Source: Phocaeicola vulgatus ATCC 8482
GTDB taxonomy: Bacteria > Bacteroidota > Bacteroidia > Bacteroidales > Bacteroidaceae
Direction of reading: 5' to 3'
Assembly (NCBI RefSeq): GCF_000012825.1
Contig: NC_009614.1
Span: forward strand, 5,022,001 to 5,086,000
DNA: 64,000 nt
Shown here one piece after another: positions 16,256 through 24,511 of this stretch (within the stretch, counting starts at the first letter, position 1; each line of letters begins with the position of its first letter). A program made the translations under genes and the position numbers. Under the pieces are notes generated by a model. It had not been told where the DNA came from. It saw nothing but the letters and a program-made list of their open reading frames with translations, and did not search any database.

Positions 16256-18037
16256 ATGACTATTAAATTATCCAGCCACGTCCTGTCATTCAACAAGAAA
16301 CTATTCTTGTCGGTAATTTCCTTATTCATAGCATTCGCCATCTGTTTCATGGCATTCCAATATCGCAGGGAGAAGGAATACAAAATAGAATTGCTGAACA
16401 CACAACTCCAGAATTACAACGACCGCCTGAATGATTTTCTCCGTGGCAGGGATACACTGAATATTCAACAATTGAACGACTATGTTTGCGAACACACCTT
16501 TGAAGATCTACGCGTGACACTGATCAACAAGAATGGTACTGTAATTTATGACAATCTGGAAAAAGATCCCAGCCACTTCGAGAACCACCATAACCGTCAG
16601 GAAATAAAAGAAGCCATCATTTATGGCAGCGGCTACTCCATTAACAGACAATCGGAAAGCCTGGGCGGTGAATTTTTCTATTCGGCAAAGTATTATCCTA
16701 ATCTGGACTATATCATTCGTTCAGCCCTTCCCTATAATGTCAGTCTGATGAGACACCTGAAAGCAGACTCTCATTATGTATGGTTCACACTGATAATCAG
16801 CCTGATATTAATAATTGTGTTCTACCGATTCACACATAAATTGGGAATGTCTATCACCAAATTGCAACAATTCGCCATGAAAGCCGACCGCAATGAACCG
16901 ATAGACACTGATATGCAGGATACCTTTCCCAAAAACGAACTGGGCGAAATATCCCAACATATCATCCAGATTTACAAACGTCTGCATCAGGCAAAAGAAG
17001 ATTTATATATCGAACGCGAGAAACTGATCACCCATCTCCAGATCTCGCACGAAGGCTTAGGCGTATTCAACCACCGCAAAGAAGAGATTCTGGTAAATAA
17101 TCTGTTCACACAATACGCCAACCTTATCTCGGACAAAAATCTGAGTTCTACGGAAGAGATCTTCTCCATCCCCGAATTGCAGCCCATCACCCGTTTCATT
17201 ACAAAAAACAAGGAACGCAGTATCGGCAAAGAAGAGAAACGGATGTCATTGAACATAGACAAAAACGGACGTATCTTTGCCGTGGAATGCATTATCTTTC
17301 AAGATGACAGCTTTGAAATCTCCATCAATGACATCACTCAGGAAAAGGAACAGGCACTTCTGAAAAAACAGCTGACACAGAATATCGCCCACGAATTGAA
17401 AACCCCTGTAAGCAGCATACAGGGATATCTGGAAACCATAGTAAACAATCCTACCCTGCCCCGTGAGAAAATCAATGCTTTCCTGGAGAGAAGCTATGCA
17501 CAAAGTAACCGGCTGGCACATCTGTTACGGGATATCTCCGTACTTACCCGCATGGAAGAAGCTCCGAACATGATCGAAACAGAACCGGTAAACCTCACCA
17601 CCATGATGCGGAATATCCTGAACGAAGTAACTTTGGAACTGGAAGAAAAGCAGATCACAGCCCACAATATGCTGCCTGAAGGACTGACCATACAAGGCAA
17701 TTCTTCCCTGCTATACTCCATCTTCCGGAATCTGACAGACAACGCCATTGCATACGCAGGAACTCATATTTCCATAACCATCCGCTGTTTCCGTGAAGAC
17801 GAACGTTTTTATTATTTCAGTTTCTCGGACACAGGCGTAGGAGTAGGACCCGAACATCTAAGCCGTTTGTTCGAGCGTTTCTATCGGGTGGACAAAGGAC
17901 GTTCACGCAAATTGGGCGGTACCGGACTGGGACTAGCTATTGTAAAAAACGCAGTCATTCTGCATGGCGGAACAATCTTCGCTAAAAATACCCCCGGTGG
18001 AGGTCTGGAATTCATATTTACATTGAGTAAAGAATAA
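16256..18037 (+). CDS. PhoR-like sensor histidine kinase
   Basis: 593 aa inner-membrane kinase. A first membrane span at about 15-34 and a second at about 173-193 enclose an extracytoplasmic sensor region of some 135 residues. A HAMP-like segment (KLGMSITKLQQFAMKADRN) and a PAS-like region (about 255-360) follow. The phospho-acceptor His379 is in IAHELKTPVSSIQGYLET. The ATPase domain has the N box NLTDNAIAYAG, G1 DTGVGVG, F box LFERFYRVDKGRSR and G2 GGTGLGLAIVKN. It pairs with the regulator at 15548. The stimulus cannot be read from the sequence. Confidence 0.88.
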   Translation: MTIKLSSHVLSFNKKLFLSVISLFIAFAICFMAFQYRREKEYKIELLNTQLQNYNDRLNDFLRGRDTLNIQQLNDYVCEHTFEDLRVTLINKNGTVIYDNLEKDPSHFENHHNRQEIKEAIIYGSGYSINRQSESLGGEFFYSAKYYPNLDYIIRSALPYNVSLMRHLKADSHYVWFTLIISLILIIVFYRFTHKLGMSITKLQQFAMKADRNEPIDTDMQDTFPKNELGEISQHIIQIYKRLHQAKEDLYIEREKLITHLQISHEGLGVFNHRKEEILVNNLFTQYANLISDKNLSSTEEIFSIPELQPITRFITKNKERSIGKEEKRMSLNIDKNGRIFAVECIIFQDDSFEISINDITQEKEQALLKKQLTQNIAHELKTPVSSIQGYLETIVNNPTLPREKINAFLERSYAQSNRLAHLLRDISVLTRMEEAPNMIETEPVNLTTMMRNILNEVTLELEEKQITAHNMLPEGLTIQGNSSLLYSIFRNLTDNAIAYAGTHISITIRCFREDERFYYFSFSDTGVGVGPEHLSRLFERFYRVDKGRSRKLGGTGLGLAIVKNAVILHGGTIFAKNTPGGGLEFIFTLSKE

Positions 18038-18047
18038 GAGGATACAA

Positions 18048-18087
18048 GAGCCTGTTTCTAAATTTTCTTCAAAATTTAAACAGGCTC
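18048..18087 (+). terminator. Hairpin terminator of the two-component operon
   Basis: GAGCCTGTTT (18048-18057) pairs with AAACAGGCTC (18078-18087). Inside, AAATTTT (18060-18066) pairs with AAAATTT (18071-18077) around a CTTC loop. The U tract is poor, but the stem is long and lies 11 bp behind the kinase stop. Confidence 0.55.
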
Positions 18088-18106
18088 CAAAAAATAAAGA
18101 AAGATA

Positions 18107-18137
18107 ATTGTTTTCTTAAATATAAACTGTATCTTTG
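18107..18137 (+). promoter_or_regulatory. Promoter of the cobalamin riboswitch transcript
   Basis: ATTG (18107-18110), 19 nt, TATCTTTG (18130-18137). The -7 element is an exact match and the -33 differs at one base. The predicted start near 18144 falls exactly at the beginning of the riboswitch. Confidence 0.6.
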
Positions 18138-18139
18138 CA

Positions 18140-18322
18140 GTGCATCGGTTCATTTATCTCCCCTCCGAGGTGAATGATTAAAAGGGAATCAAGGTGAGAA
18201 TCCTGAACAGTCCCGCTGCTGTATGTTTCACTAAACGCATAAGCAAAATGCCAATAACCACTGGGATAATTTCCGGGAAGGTGCTTATAGCGGAAACGAG
18301 TCAGAAGACCTGCCTGTGCATT
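18140..18322 (+). promoter_or_regulatory. Cobalamin (adenosylcobalamin-type) riboswitch
   Basis: The plus strand carries the ordered consensus blocks of a B12 riboswitch: TTAAAAGGGAATC (18178-18190), AAGGTGAGAATCCTGAACAG (18191-18210), the following CCCGCTGCTGT, ACCACTGGG (about 18258-18266), CCGGGAAGG (about 18273-18281) and the B12 box AGTCAGAAGACCTGCC (18299-18314). No plus-strand gene follows: the next annotated gene (PPTase, from 18508) is on the opposite strand and convergent. The transcript would end at the hairpin 18480-18507. The usual targets, B12 transporter or synthesis genes, are absent from the window. Confidence 0.92.
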
Positions 18323-18373
18323 TATCAAATCTGAAGCTTTCGAGGAAAGAGCTTGGAACACTGAACGTAAGGG

Positions 18374-18457
18374 ATGCCTTTAAACACATCCGCTATTTTC
18401 TCCGTTTCACTGTCCGGAAAAGAATATCAGGTAAAAAGAAAATTTATTTTAAAGTAA
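18374..18457 (+). CDS. Possible 27 aa ORF in the riboswitch transcript
   Basis: ATG 18374 opens a 27-codon frame (begins MPLNTSAIFSVSLSGKEY, basic end, stop TAA at 18455-18457). It is the only open frame of note between the riboswitch and its terminator. It could be a regulated small peptide, the remnant of a lost target gene, or chance. No family is recognised and no clear ribosome-binding site is seen. Confidence 0.2.
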   Translation: MPLNTSAIFSVSLSGKEYQVKRKFILK

Positions 18458-18479
18458 ACTCTGCCAAGTTTATTTGGAG

Positions 18480-18514
18480 TGCTCAGCCGAAGTGATTCGC
18501 CTGAGCATTATTTT
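18480..18514 (+). terminator. Terminator of the riboswitch transcript
   Basis: TGCTCAG (18480-18486) pairs with CTGAGCA (18501-18507). After a C/C mismatch the inner CGAA/TTCG closes a GTGA tetraloop, and TTATTTTATAA follows on the plus strand. The U tract is only on this side, so the element serves the plus-strand riboswitch RNA rather than the convergent PPTase gene, whose stop codon overlaps it. Confidence 0.7.
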
Positions 18515-19134
18515 ATAATCCAAGTCAATACAAAATCGGGATGAGTGACATAACGGACCCGATAACGTTCCTGCCGGCCTGTACGATATTCGCATGCCTC
18601 GAACTCCCCCTCTTCCGACAAGCTGAAAGGAAAAATACGAAGATGACGAATGAAATCCACCTCCTCTACTCCCATCAGTTTGAACAGTGCCTCCTTGGCC
18701 GACCAATGGAGCAATAAAGCATAAACTTCATCTCCTTCCATCATTGCGGGTTCTTCATCGGAACGAATAAAACGGGAAGCTACTTTCCGCACTCTGGTTC
18801 CATACTGCTCTATATCCATTCCCACCTCACAGGAAGAATGAAGCGCCACCGCCACATAACCGCGAGTATGCGAGATGCTGATATACCGGCTTCCATCCTT
18901 TAGATAAGGCCTTCCCGAAGAGTAATAAGCTATCTCCTTTTCTTCTCCACACAAAGCCTTCAGCAGCACACGTACCGACAACCATTCATGCTTCCGTTTT
19001 TCGGAAAGAACAGCCAATTTCTCCCTATACCAGTCTTTATGCTCCAATGATGCCAGCAGTTGTTCCGTTGTTTCATCAGACTTCCATATTCCAAGCAGAA
19101 ACTCCCCTTCGATATAAGTACGGTATAAAGGCAT
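18508..19134 (-). CDS. Sfp-type 4'-phosphopantetheinyl transferase
   Basis: 208 aa. Transfers 4'-phosphopantetheine from CoA to a Ser of carrier proteins. The Mg-binding motif VGMDIEQYG and the C-terminal HWSAKEALFKLMG (W-S-x-K-E-A) are intact, and YISISHTRGYVAVAL is the usual upstream segment. Length fits the larger Sfp group rather than AcpS. It starts 9 bp after gldE and is the last gene of the ssb-gldE-PPTase run. With no polyketide or peptide synthetase nearby, the likely substrate is acyl carrier protein or a distant system. Confidence 0.85.
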   Translation of the reverse strand: MPLYRTYIEGEFLLGIWKSDETTEQLLASLEHKDWYREKLAVLSEKRKHEWLSVRVLLKALCGEEKEIAYYSSGRPYLKDGSRYISISHTRGYVAVALHSSCEVGMDIEQYGTRVRKVASRFIRSDEEPAMMEGDEVYALLLHWSAKEALFKLMGVEEVDFIRHLRIFPFSLSEEGEFEACEYRTGRQERYRVRYVTHPDFVLTWIIK

Positions 19135-19142
19135 AATAAAAT

Positions 19143-20495
19143 CTATTTCTTTTCTTCTTCCACGGAGCTGGAAGAGTCAACGATAACTTTTACTTTCAAA
19201 ATGCGGCGCGTATTCATTTCAAGTACCTCAAAATGATAATTCCCATAATCTAACCGCTCGTGCAATACAGGAAACTCCCCTTTTATTTCCAGCAACAAAC
19301 CGGCCAAAGTGTCCGCATCTCCTTCCACTTTCTCGAAAAGAGCGGGATCAGCTTTCATAATCTTATAAAAATCGGACAGCAAGGTTTTTGCCTCGAATAT
19401 ATAGGTACGGTCATTCAGTTTCACATACGTACGCTCTTCATCATCGTATTCATCATTAATCTCTCCTACAATCTCCTCGATGATATCCTCCATTGTAACA
19501 ATGCCCGAAGTACCTCCAAACTCATCGACAACGATGGCAATATGGATCTTGTTCGCCTGAAAATCACGCAAAAGGTCATCAATCATCTTCGTTTCAGGTA
19601 CAAAGTAAGCAGGACGGACCAATGTCTGCCAACGAAAGTTGTCGCCCTTGCCCAAATGAGGAAGCAAATCCTTTATATAAAGAATCCCCTTTATATTATC
19701 CCGCGATTCGGCATATACCGGAATACGGGAATAGGCATTTTCCACAATACATTTCAACACATCGGAATAAGGAGTATTGATTTCCAAGTCCACCATATCC
19801 AGCCGGGAAGTCATCACTTCCTTAGCCGTTTCCTCACCAAAACGGATAATACCTTCCAAAATATTGCTTTCCTCTGAAATCTCACTCTTGTCCGTCAGTT
19901 CCAAAGCCTGTGAAAGTTCGTCGACAGAAATATTATAATTCTTTTTTGCCACACATCTGTTCACCAAAAAGGAAGAACGGACCAGCAATGCCGACAAAGG
20001 TGAAAAGAATTTCTTTAAAAAAGAAATGGCAGGAGCTGCCTTACGGCAAAACTTCAACGTGTTCTGTGCCGAATAAATTTTAGGCATGATTTCACCGAAA
20101 AGCAACAGCAGAAAAGTAAGGACAACCGTTATTAGCAGGAATTCCAGAATCACGGAATTTCCAAAGTGTATGGTGCTGGCAAAAAAGTAATTGCACAGCA
20201 TGATAATGGTTACATTGACAAAATTATTAGAGATAAGAATAGTCGCTAACAAGCGTTCGGAATCATTCAGCAGGGCGCTGATACGCCTGTCCGAAGTATG
20301 TTTTCCTTCCTCTATCTCACTTAAATCAACAGGTGAAAGGGAAAAGAAAGCTATTTCCGAAGCAGACACAAAGCCTGAGGCATACAACAATAAAACAGCT
20401 AACAAGATAGCTATGATAGCTCCCATGGTAGGAGCTGTTACGGTTACACCGTCAAATAAATCCGCCAAGCGGCATAAATACGAGTCAGGGTCCAA
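19143..20495 (-). CDS. gldE: GldE-type CNNM/CBS-domain membrane protein
   Basis: 450 aa, start TTG 20495 (begins MDPDSYLCRLADLF); an in-frame stop lies upstream and the next ATG (20426) would remove a conserved start. The N-terminal CNNM (DUF21) domain has about four membrane segments (IIAILLAVLLLYASGF, ILISNNFVNVTIIMLCNYFF, LLITVVLTFLLLLFGEIMPKIYS). Two CBS domains follow at about 210-335 (EVMTSRLDMV, HIAIVVDEFGGTSGIVTMEDI), then a CorC/HlyC-type C-terminal domain. It follows ssb, the arrangement usual for gldE in Bacteroidota. In gliding species GldE supports motility and can partly replace GldD; in gut species its role is unknown, and Mg/Co export is the other possibility. Confidence 0.8.
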   Translation of the reverse strand: MDPDSYLCRLADLFDGVTVTAPTMGAIIAILLAVLLLYASGFVSASEIAFFSLSPVDLSEIEEGKHTSDRRISALLNDSERLLATILISNNFVNVTIIMLCNYFFASTIHFGNSVILEFLLITVVLTFLLLLFGEIMPKIYSAQNTLKFCRKAAPAISFLKKFFSPLSALLVRSSFLVNRCVAKKNYNISVDELSQALELTDKSEISEESNILEGIIRFGEETAKEVMTSRLDMVDLEINTPYSDVLKCIVENAYSRIPVYAESRDNIKGILYIKDLLPHLGKGDNFRWQTLVRPAYFVPETKMIDDLLRDFQANKIHIAIVVDEFGGTSGIVTMEDIIEEIVGEINDEYDDEERTYVKLNDRTYIFEAKTLLSDFYKIMKADPALFEKVEGDADTLAGLLLEIKGEFPVLHERLDYGNYHFEVLEMNTRRILKVKVIVDSSSSVEEEKK

Positions 20496-20531
20496 GGAAT
20501 CTGGTTTTAGTTAAACATCAAGTTCTCTTAA

Positions 20532-20999
20532 TTAAAAAGGTAAATCGTCCGTCAGACTATTATCCGAGGCTTGCTGTTGTTGCAGAGCCGCTTGTGCAGA
20601 CACCTGCTGCCGGGATACCGCTTGTGCCTGCGGTACATATCCTGTACCCGGTTGCTGCGAGGTGTTACGCGGGGTCAGCATCTCCATATTATCAGCAAAA
20701 ATCTCGACAATGGTACGTTTTATGCCATTCTGGTCATCGTATGAACGGCTGCGGATTTTCCCTTCTATGTAGAGTTTGTCGCCCTTACGGACATATTTTT
20801 CCGCAGTTTGGGCCAGTCCTCTCCATAACACGATATTATGCCATTCCGTACGTTCGGGAACCTGTGTTCCATTCTGCAACGTATAGGCACGATCGGTGGT
20901 GGCCAACGAGAAAGTGGCAACGGCAATGCCGGTATCCAAATATCTCACATCAGGGTCCTTTCCTACATTTCCAATCAAAATGACTTTATTTACTGACAT
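20532..20999 (-). CDS. ssb: Single-stranded DNA-binding protein
   Basis: 155 aa. The OB-fold domain occupies residues 1-107 (MSVNKVILIGNVGKDPDVRY, then TEWHNIVLWRGLAQTAEKYVRKGDKLYIEGKI). A Gln/Ala-rich flexible linker and the acidic C-terminal tip SLTDDLPF follow; the tip recruits repair and replication proteins. Length and tail are typical for the housekeeping copy. It is transcribed from a promoter located inside the 3' end of mutY and leads into gldE after 36 bp. Confidence 0.95.
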   Translation of the reverse strand: MSVNKVILIGNVGKDPDVRYLDTGIAVATFSLATTDRAYTLQNGTQVPERTEWHNIVLWRGLAQTAEKYVRKGDKLYIEGKIRSRSYDDQNGIKRTIVEIFADNMEMLTPRNTSQQPGTGYVPQAQAVSRQQVSAQAALQQQQASDNSLTDDLPF

Positions 21000-21013
21000 T
21001 CTATTATTCCTTT

Positions 21014-22072
21014 TTAATTATTAGGCTCCAAAATTAGCGAAAAAAACTGATTCACCAAACGCGATACGGCAAATTTATGCAAATCTTCCACGCTTATTCT
21101 CTGATACTTCGCAAAAGAAGCCGAATTCTCAGGGAGAATCACTTCATAAAAATTTGCGTAAATCACCCGGTGGGATAACACGTGCTTCACCCCTTTCCGC
21201 ACCAGCCGCACTATGGGCTCCTCTCCTCCGGCCAGCATCTCGCGAAACTGTGGCGATGCATACAGTTCCTCTTCCGTCCACTCACGATCCGTTTCTATCA
21301 AAGGCGGTTCATACAAATTTTTCCATATATCATTTCCGCTGCGCTTATGTATAAAGGTATACGCGCCCATGCGTACATATATATAATTAAAATAACGATT
21401 AGTCACCTTGTTTTTATGTTGCTTCACAGGCAAAGAGCCGGCAATCCCCTTCAGACGCGCCACACAAGAATCGTTTAGCGGACAAAACAGGCAGTCGGGC
21501 GCTACCGGAGTACACTGCAAAGCTCCAAAATCCATGATAGCCTGGTTGTAGAGACCAGGGCGCTCACGGTCCAGCAACTCATCGGCAACCCGGACAAACA
21601 GTTTCTTTCCTTCCGCCGAATCAATGGGGGTATCAATGCCTAACCAACGGGACAGCACCCGATACACATTACCGTCCACCACTGCGTATGGCATACCGTA
21701 AGCAAATGAACAAATAGCCGCTGCTGTATATTCTCCCACTCCTTTCAAAGCACGCACCCCAGTGTATGTTACAGGAAATCCTCCTGCCTCTGCCATCCTT
21801 CTGGCCGCAGCATGCAAATTTCTCGCACGGGAATAATACCCCAGCCCCTGCCAATATTTCATCACCTCATCCTCATCGGCTGCCGCCAGTGCGAACACAT
21901 CAGGAAAACGGGCCACAAAACGTTGATAGTAATCATATCCCTGAACCACACGAGTTTGTTGTAGAATAATCTCCGAGATCCATATCAAATAAGGATTTTT
22001 TGTCCTTCTCCACGGCAAATCACGCCCGTTTTCCCTATACCAATCTATCAATTTTCTGCTAAAATTCTCCAT
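21014..22072 (-). CDS. mutY: A/G-specific adenine DNA glycosylase
   Basis: 352 aa. Removes adenine mispaired with 8-oxoguanine. The N-terminal catalytic region has WISEIILQQTRV with the general acid Glu, the helix-hairpin-helix LKGVGEYTAAAICSFAYG, and VDGNVYRVLSR with the catalytic Asp. The [4Fe-4S] cluster is formed by C-x6-C-x2-C-x5-C (CTPVAPDCLFCPLNDSC). The C-terminal NUDIX-like domain recognises 8-oxoG. It lies upstream of ssb and has its own promoter. Confidence 0.95.
   Translation of the reverse strand: MENFSRKLIDWYRENGRDLPWRRTKNPYLIWISEIILQQTRVVQGYDYYQRFVARFPDVFALAAADEDEVMKYWQGLGYYSRARNLHAAARRMAEAGGFPVTYTGVRALKGVGEYTAAAICSFAYGMPYAVVDGNVYRVLSRWLGIDTPIDSAEGKKLFVRVADELLDRERPGLYNQAIMDFGALQCTPVAPDCLFCPLNDSCVARLKGIAGSLPVKQHKNKVTNRYFNYIYVRMGAYTFIHKRSGNDIWKNLYEPPLIETDREWTEEELYASPQFREMLAGGEEPIVRLVRKGVKHVLSHRVIYANFYEVILPENSASFAKYQRISVEDLHKFAVSRLVNQFFSLILEPNN
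21029..21059 (-). promoter_or_regulatory. ssb promoter inside the mutY 3' end
   Basis: On the minus strand TTTG (21056-21059), 19 nt, TAATTTTG (21029-21036), an exact consensus match. Expected start near 21022, 23 nt before the ssb ATG. The -33 box lies within mutY coding sequence. Confidence 0.65.
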
Positions 22073-22112
22073 ATCAGTATTATATAAAAGTGCATTCTAT
22101 GCAATATTTCCG

Positions 22113-22120
22113 CAAAAGTA
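22113..22120 (-). promoter_or_regulatory. -7 element of the mutY promoter
   Basis: TACTTTTG on the minus strand matches TAnnTTTG, 41 nt before the mutY ATG. No good -33 element was found. Confidence 0.4.
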
Positions 22121-22172
22121 AACCAAGAAAATGGAAGAAGATGCTTTTTTTAGGAAATTTATTCTGAATATA

Positions 22173-22204
22173 TTTCTTAAAGAGGGAGAAAAGCTATATA
22201 TTTG
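22173..22204 (+). promoter_or_regulatory. Promoter of the HU gene
   Basis: TTTC (22173-22176), 20 nt, TATATTTG (22197-22204). The -7 element is exact and the -33 is one base off. It lies 48 nt before the HU ATG. Confidence 0.55.
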
Positions 22205-22251
22205 CAGTCCAAAAAATTAAGATATAAGTATAACAATAATTATTTAGCGAA

Positions 22252-22527
22252 ATGACTAAAGCAGATATCGTAAACGAAATTACGAAAAATACCGGTATTG
22301 ACAAGGTGACAGTGTTAACCACACTTGAGGCTTTCATGGATACAGTAAAGGATTCATTATCTAAAGAAGAAAATGTGTACCTGCGTGGTTTTGGAAGTTT
22401 TGTAGTGAAGAAAAGAGCTCAGAAGACTGCTCGCAACATTTCAAAGAACACTACAATCATTATTCCGGAGCACAATATTCCGGCATTTAAACCAGCTAAG
22501 ACATTTACATTATCAGTAAAGAAATAA
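22252..22527 (+). CDS. HU/IHF-family DNA-binding protein
   Basis: 91 aa, full length for the family. Begins MTKADIVNEITKNTGI, has the hinge and arm region NVYLRGFGSFVVKKRAQKTARN (the GF-G-F signature) and ends FKPAKTFTLSVKK. The arm carries NISKNTTIIIPEHNIPAF with the conserved Pro that intercalates into DNA. Binds and bends DNA as a dimer in the nucleoid. It lies 34 bp before the small basic protein at 22562, with which it may be co-transcribed. Confidence 0.9.
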   Translation: MTKADIVNEITKNTGIDKVTVLTTLEAFMDTVKDSLSKEENVYLRGFGSFVVKKRAQKTARNISKNTTIIIPEHNIPAFKPAKTFTLSVKK

Positions 22528-22561
22528 TAAACAAGAGTATTAACCCATAAAATTTGAAGCT

Positions 22562-22654
22562 ATGCCAAGCGGAAAGAAGAAAAAAAGACACAAAATGTCT
22601 ACTCACAAGCGTAAAAAAAGACTAAGAAAGAACAGACATAAAAGCAAAAAATAA
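22562..22654 (+). CDS. 30 aa basic AURKAIP1/COX24-domain protein
   Basis: ATG 22562 to TAA 22652-22654. The peptide begins MPSGKKKKRHKMSTHKRKKR and is almost only Lys, Arg, His and Asn; 19 of 30 residues are basic. This matches the tiny Bacteroidota proteins annotated with the AURKAIP1/COX24 domain, which is shared with mitochondrial small-subunit ribosomal protein mS38, so a ribosomal role is likely. It lies between the HU gene and RNase E/G and is closed by a terminator hairpin (22681-22728). Confidence 0.75.
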   Translation: MPSGKKKKRHKMSTHKRKKRLRKNRHKSKK

Positions 22655-22680
22655 TTTGTAGTCTGTCTGTGACGACAAAT

Positions 22681-22730
22681 AAAGAACAAACCTTGCAAAG
22701 CAACAAAAGTCTTTCAGGTTTGTTCTTTGT
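22681..22730 (+). terminator. Terminator behind the small basic protein
   Basis: AAAGAACAAACCT (22681-22693) pairs perfectly with AGGTTTGTTCTTT (22716-22728), a 13 bp stem around 22 nt. It overlaps the TTG (22727) that would be the longest RNase E/G start, so the GTG at 22766 is preferred. The downstream gene is either read through or has its own promoter. Confidence 0.6.
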
Positions 22731-22765
22731 TTAATGAGAAAAGTGAACAATTTAAAAATACAAAA

Positions 22766-24340
22766 GTGACAAGCGAACTAGTAGTAGACGTACAACCCAA
22801 AGAGATTTCCATCGCACTCCTTGAAGATAAAGCGTTGGTGGAATTTCAGAAAGAAGGGAGAAGTGCTTCCTTCAATGTGGGAAATATGTATTTGGGACGG
22901 GTAAAGAAACTAATGCCCGGCCTTAATGCCTGTTTCGTGGATGTCGGCTTTGAAAAAGATGCTTTTCTTCATTATCTAGACCTAGGTCCTCAATTTCATT
23001 CTTATCAGAAGTATCTGAAGCAAGTTTTAAGCGACCGTAAAAAACTTTTTCCCATCACAAAAGCTACTATGCTGCCTGATATTGAAAAGGAAGGGACGGT
23101 TTCAACCACCCTCCAACAAGGTCAGGAAGTTATTGTGCAGATTGTAAAGGAACCTATCTCGACCAAGGGCCCCAGACTAACCTGCGAATTGTCATTCGCC
23201 GGACGTTATTTGGTATTAATCCCTTTCAACGATAAGGTTTCGGTATCACAAAAAATTAAATCGAGCGAAGAACGCGCCCGTCTGAAACAGTTATTGCAAA
23301 GCATCAAACCGAAAAACTTCGGAGTGATTGTACGCACCGTAGCGGAAGGCAAAAGGGTGGCCGAGCTTGATGCAGAGCTTAAAGTCTTGCTGAAACATTG
23401 GGAAGAAACAATCACTAAAGTACAGAAGGCTCCCAAACTGCCGGCATTGGTATACGAAGAGACCAGCCGCACAGTGGCCATGTTGCGCGATCTTTTCAAT
23501 CCGTCTTATGAGAACATCTATGTGAACGATGAAACAGTGTTCCATGAGATTAAGGATTATGTATCACTTATCGCCCCTGAACGAGCCGAAATCGTAAAAC
23601 TGTACAAGGGTCAGCTTCCCATATTCGACAATTTCGGTATTACCAAACAAATCAAATCCTCTTTCGGGAAAACCATTTCGTATAAAAGTGGAGCTTACCT
23701 GATTATTGAACACACAGAAGCACTTCATGTAGTGGATGTCAATAGTGGAAACCGCTCCAAATCTGCCAACGGGCAGGAGGCTAACGCACTGGATGTAAAC
23801 CTGGGTGCCGCCGACGAACTGGCACGCCAGTTAAGATTGCGTGATATGGGTGGTATTATCGTGGTTGACTTCATTGATATGAATCTAGCAGAGAACCGGC
23901 AGAAACTGTACGAACGTATGTGCCAAAACATGCAGAAAGACAGAGCAAAACATAACATTCTGCCCCTCAGTAAATTTGGATTGATGCAAATTACCCGCCA
24001 ACGCGTGCGTCCTGCCATGGATGTCAACACGAATGAAACCTGTCCCACCTGCTTCGGGAAAGGTAGCATAAAGCCATCCATCCTTTTTACGGATACTTTG
24101 GAGAGTAAGATTGACTACCTGGTCAACAAATTGAAGATAAAGAGATTTACGCTGTACATCCATCCGTACATCGCAGCATATGTGAATCAGGGTCTGGTTT
24201 CCCTGAAGCGCAAATGGCAAATGAAATACGGATTCGGAATAAAGATTATCCCAGACCAAAGTCTGGCCTTCCTGCAATATCGGTTCACCGATGTTCACGG
24301 TGAGGAGATAGACATGAAAGAGGAAATCGAAATCAAGTAA
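22766..24340 (+). CDS. rng: Ribonuclease E/G family endoribonuclease
   Basis: 524 aa from GTG 22766 (VTSELVVDVQPKEI). An S1-like RNA-binding domain (about 30-115) contains GNMYLGRVKKLMPGLNACFVDVG. The catalytic RNase H-like region has Mg-binding Asp in HVVDVNSGN and IIVVDFIDM. The zinc-link CPTCFGKGS follows, then a C-terminal RNase H-like remainder. The length is that of RNase G, without the long disordered tail of RNase E. The gene is likely the main mRNA-decay and rRNA-processing enzyme of this type. An 11 bp terminator hairpin follows. Confidence 0.9.
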   Translation: MTSELVVDVQPKEISIALLEDKALVEFQKEGRSASFNVGNMYLGRVKKLMPGLNACFVDVGFEKDAFLHYLDLGPQFHSYQKYLKQVLSDRKKLFPITKATMLPDIEKEGTVSTTLQQGQEVIVQIVKEPISTKGPRLTCELSFAGRYLVLIPFNDKVSVSQKIKSSEERARLKQLLQSIKPKNFGVIVRTVAEGKRVAELDAELKVLLKHWEETITKVQKAPKLPALVYEETSRTVAMLRDLFNPSYENIYVNDETVFHEIKDYVSLIAPERAEIVKLYKGQLPIFDNFGITKQIKSSFGKTISYKSGAYLIIEHTEALHVVDVNSGNRSKSANGQEANALDVNLGAADELARQLRLRDMGGIIVVDFIDMNLAENRQKLYERMCQNMQKDRAKHNILPLSKFGLMQITRQRVRPAMDVNTNETCPTCFGKGSIKPSILFTDTLESKIDYLVNKLKIKRFTLYIHPYIAAYVNQGLVSLKRKWQMKYGFGIKIIPDQSLAFLQYRFTDVHGEEIDMKEEIEIK

Positions 24341-24344
24341 AAGA

Positions 24345-24380
24345 AAAGGGAGTGATAAAAAATGTCACTCCCTTTCTTTA
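24345..24380 (+). terminator. Terminator of the RNase E/G gene
   Basis: AAAGGGAGTGA (24345-24355) and TCACTCCCTTT (24365-24375) form an 11 bp stem with a 9 nt loop, followed by CTTTA. The 24381-24511 stretch behind it shows no feature. Confidence 0.75.
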
Positions 24381-24511
24381 TTTCACTACTCTAATATGCA
24401 AGGCTTGATTTCGACGTTTCACAAGCTCAAATACCAGTCACATTCTGCCGATTACAACTCACCCAACCATCACAAAGCTGGCAAAACAAAAGCACATCCG
24501 TTGCCCCTATT

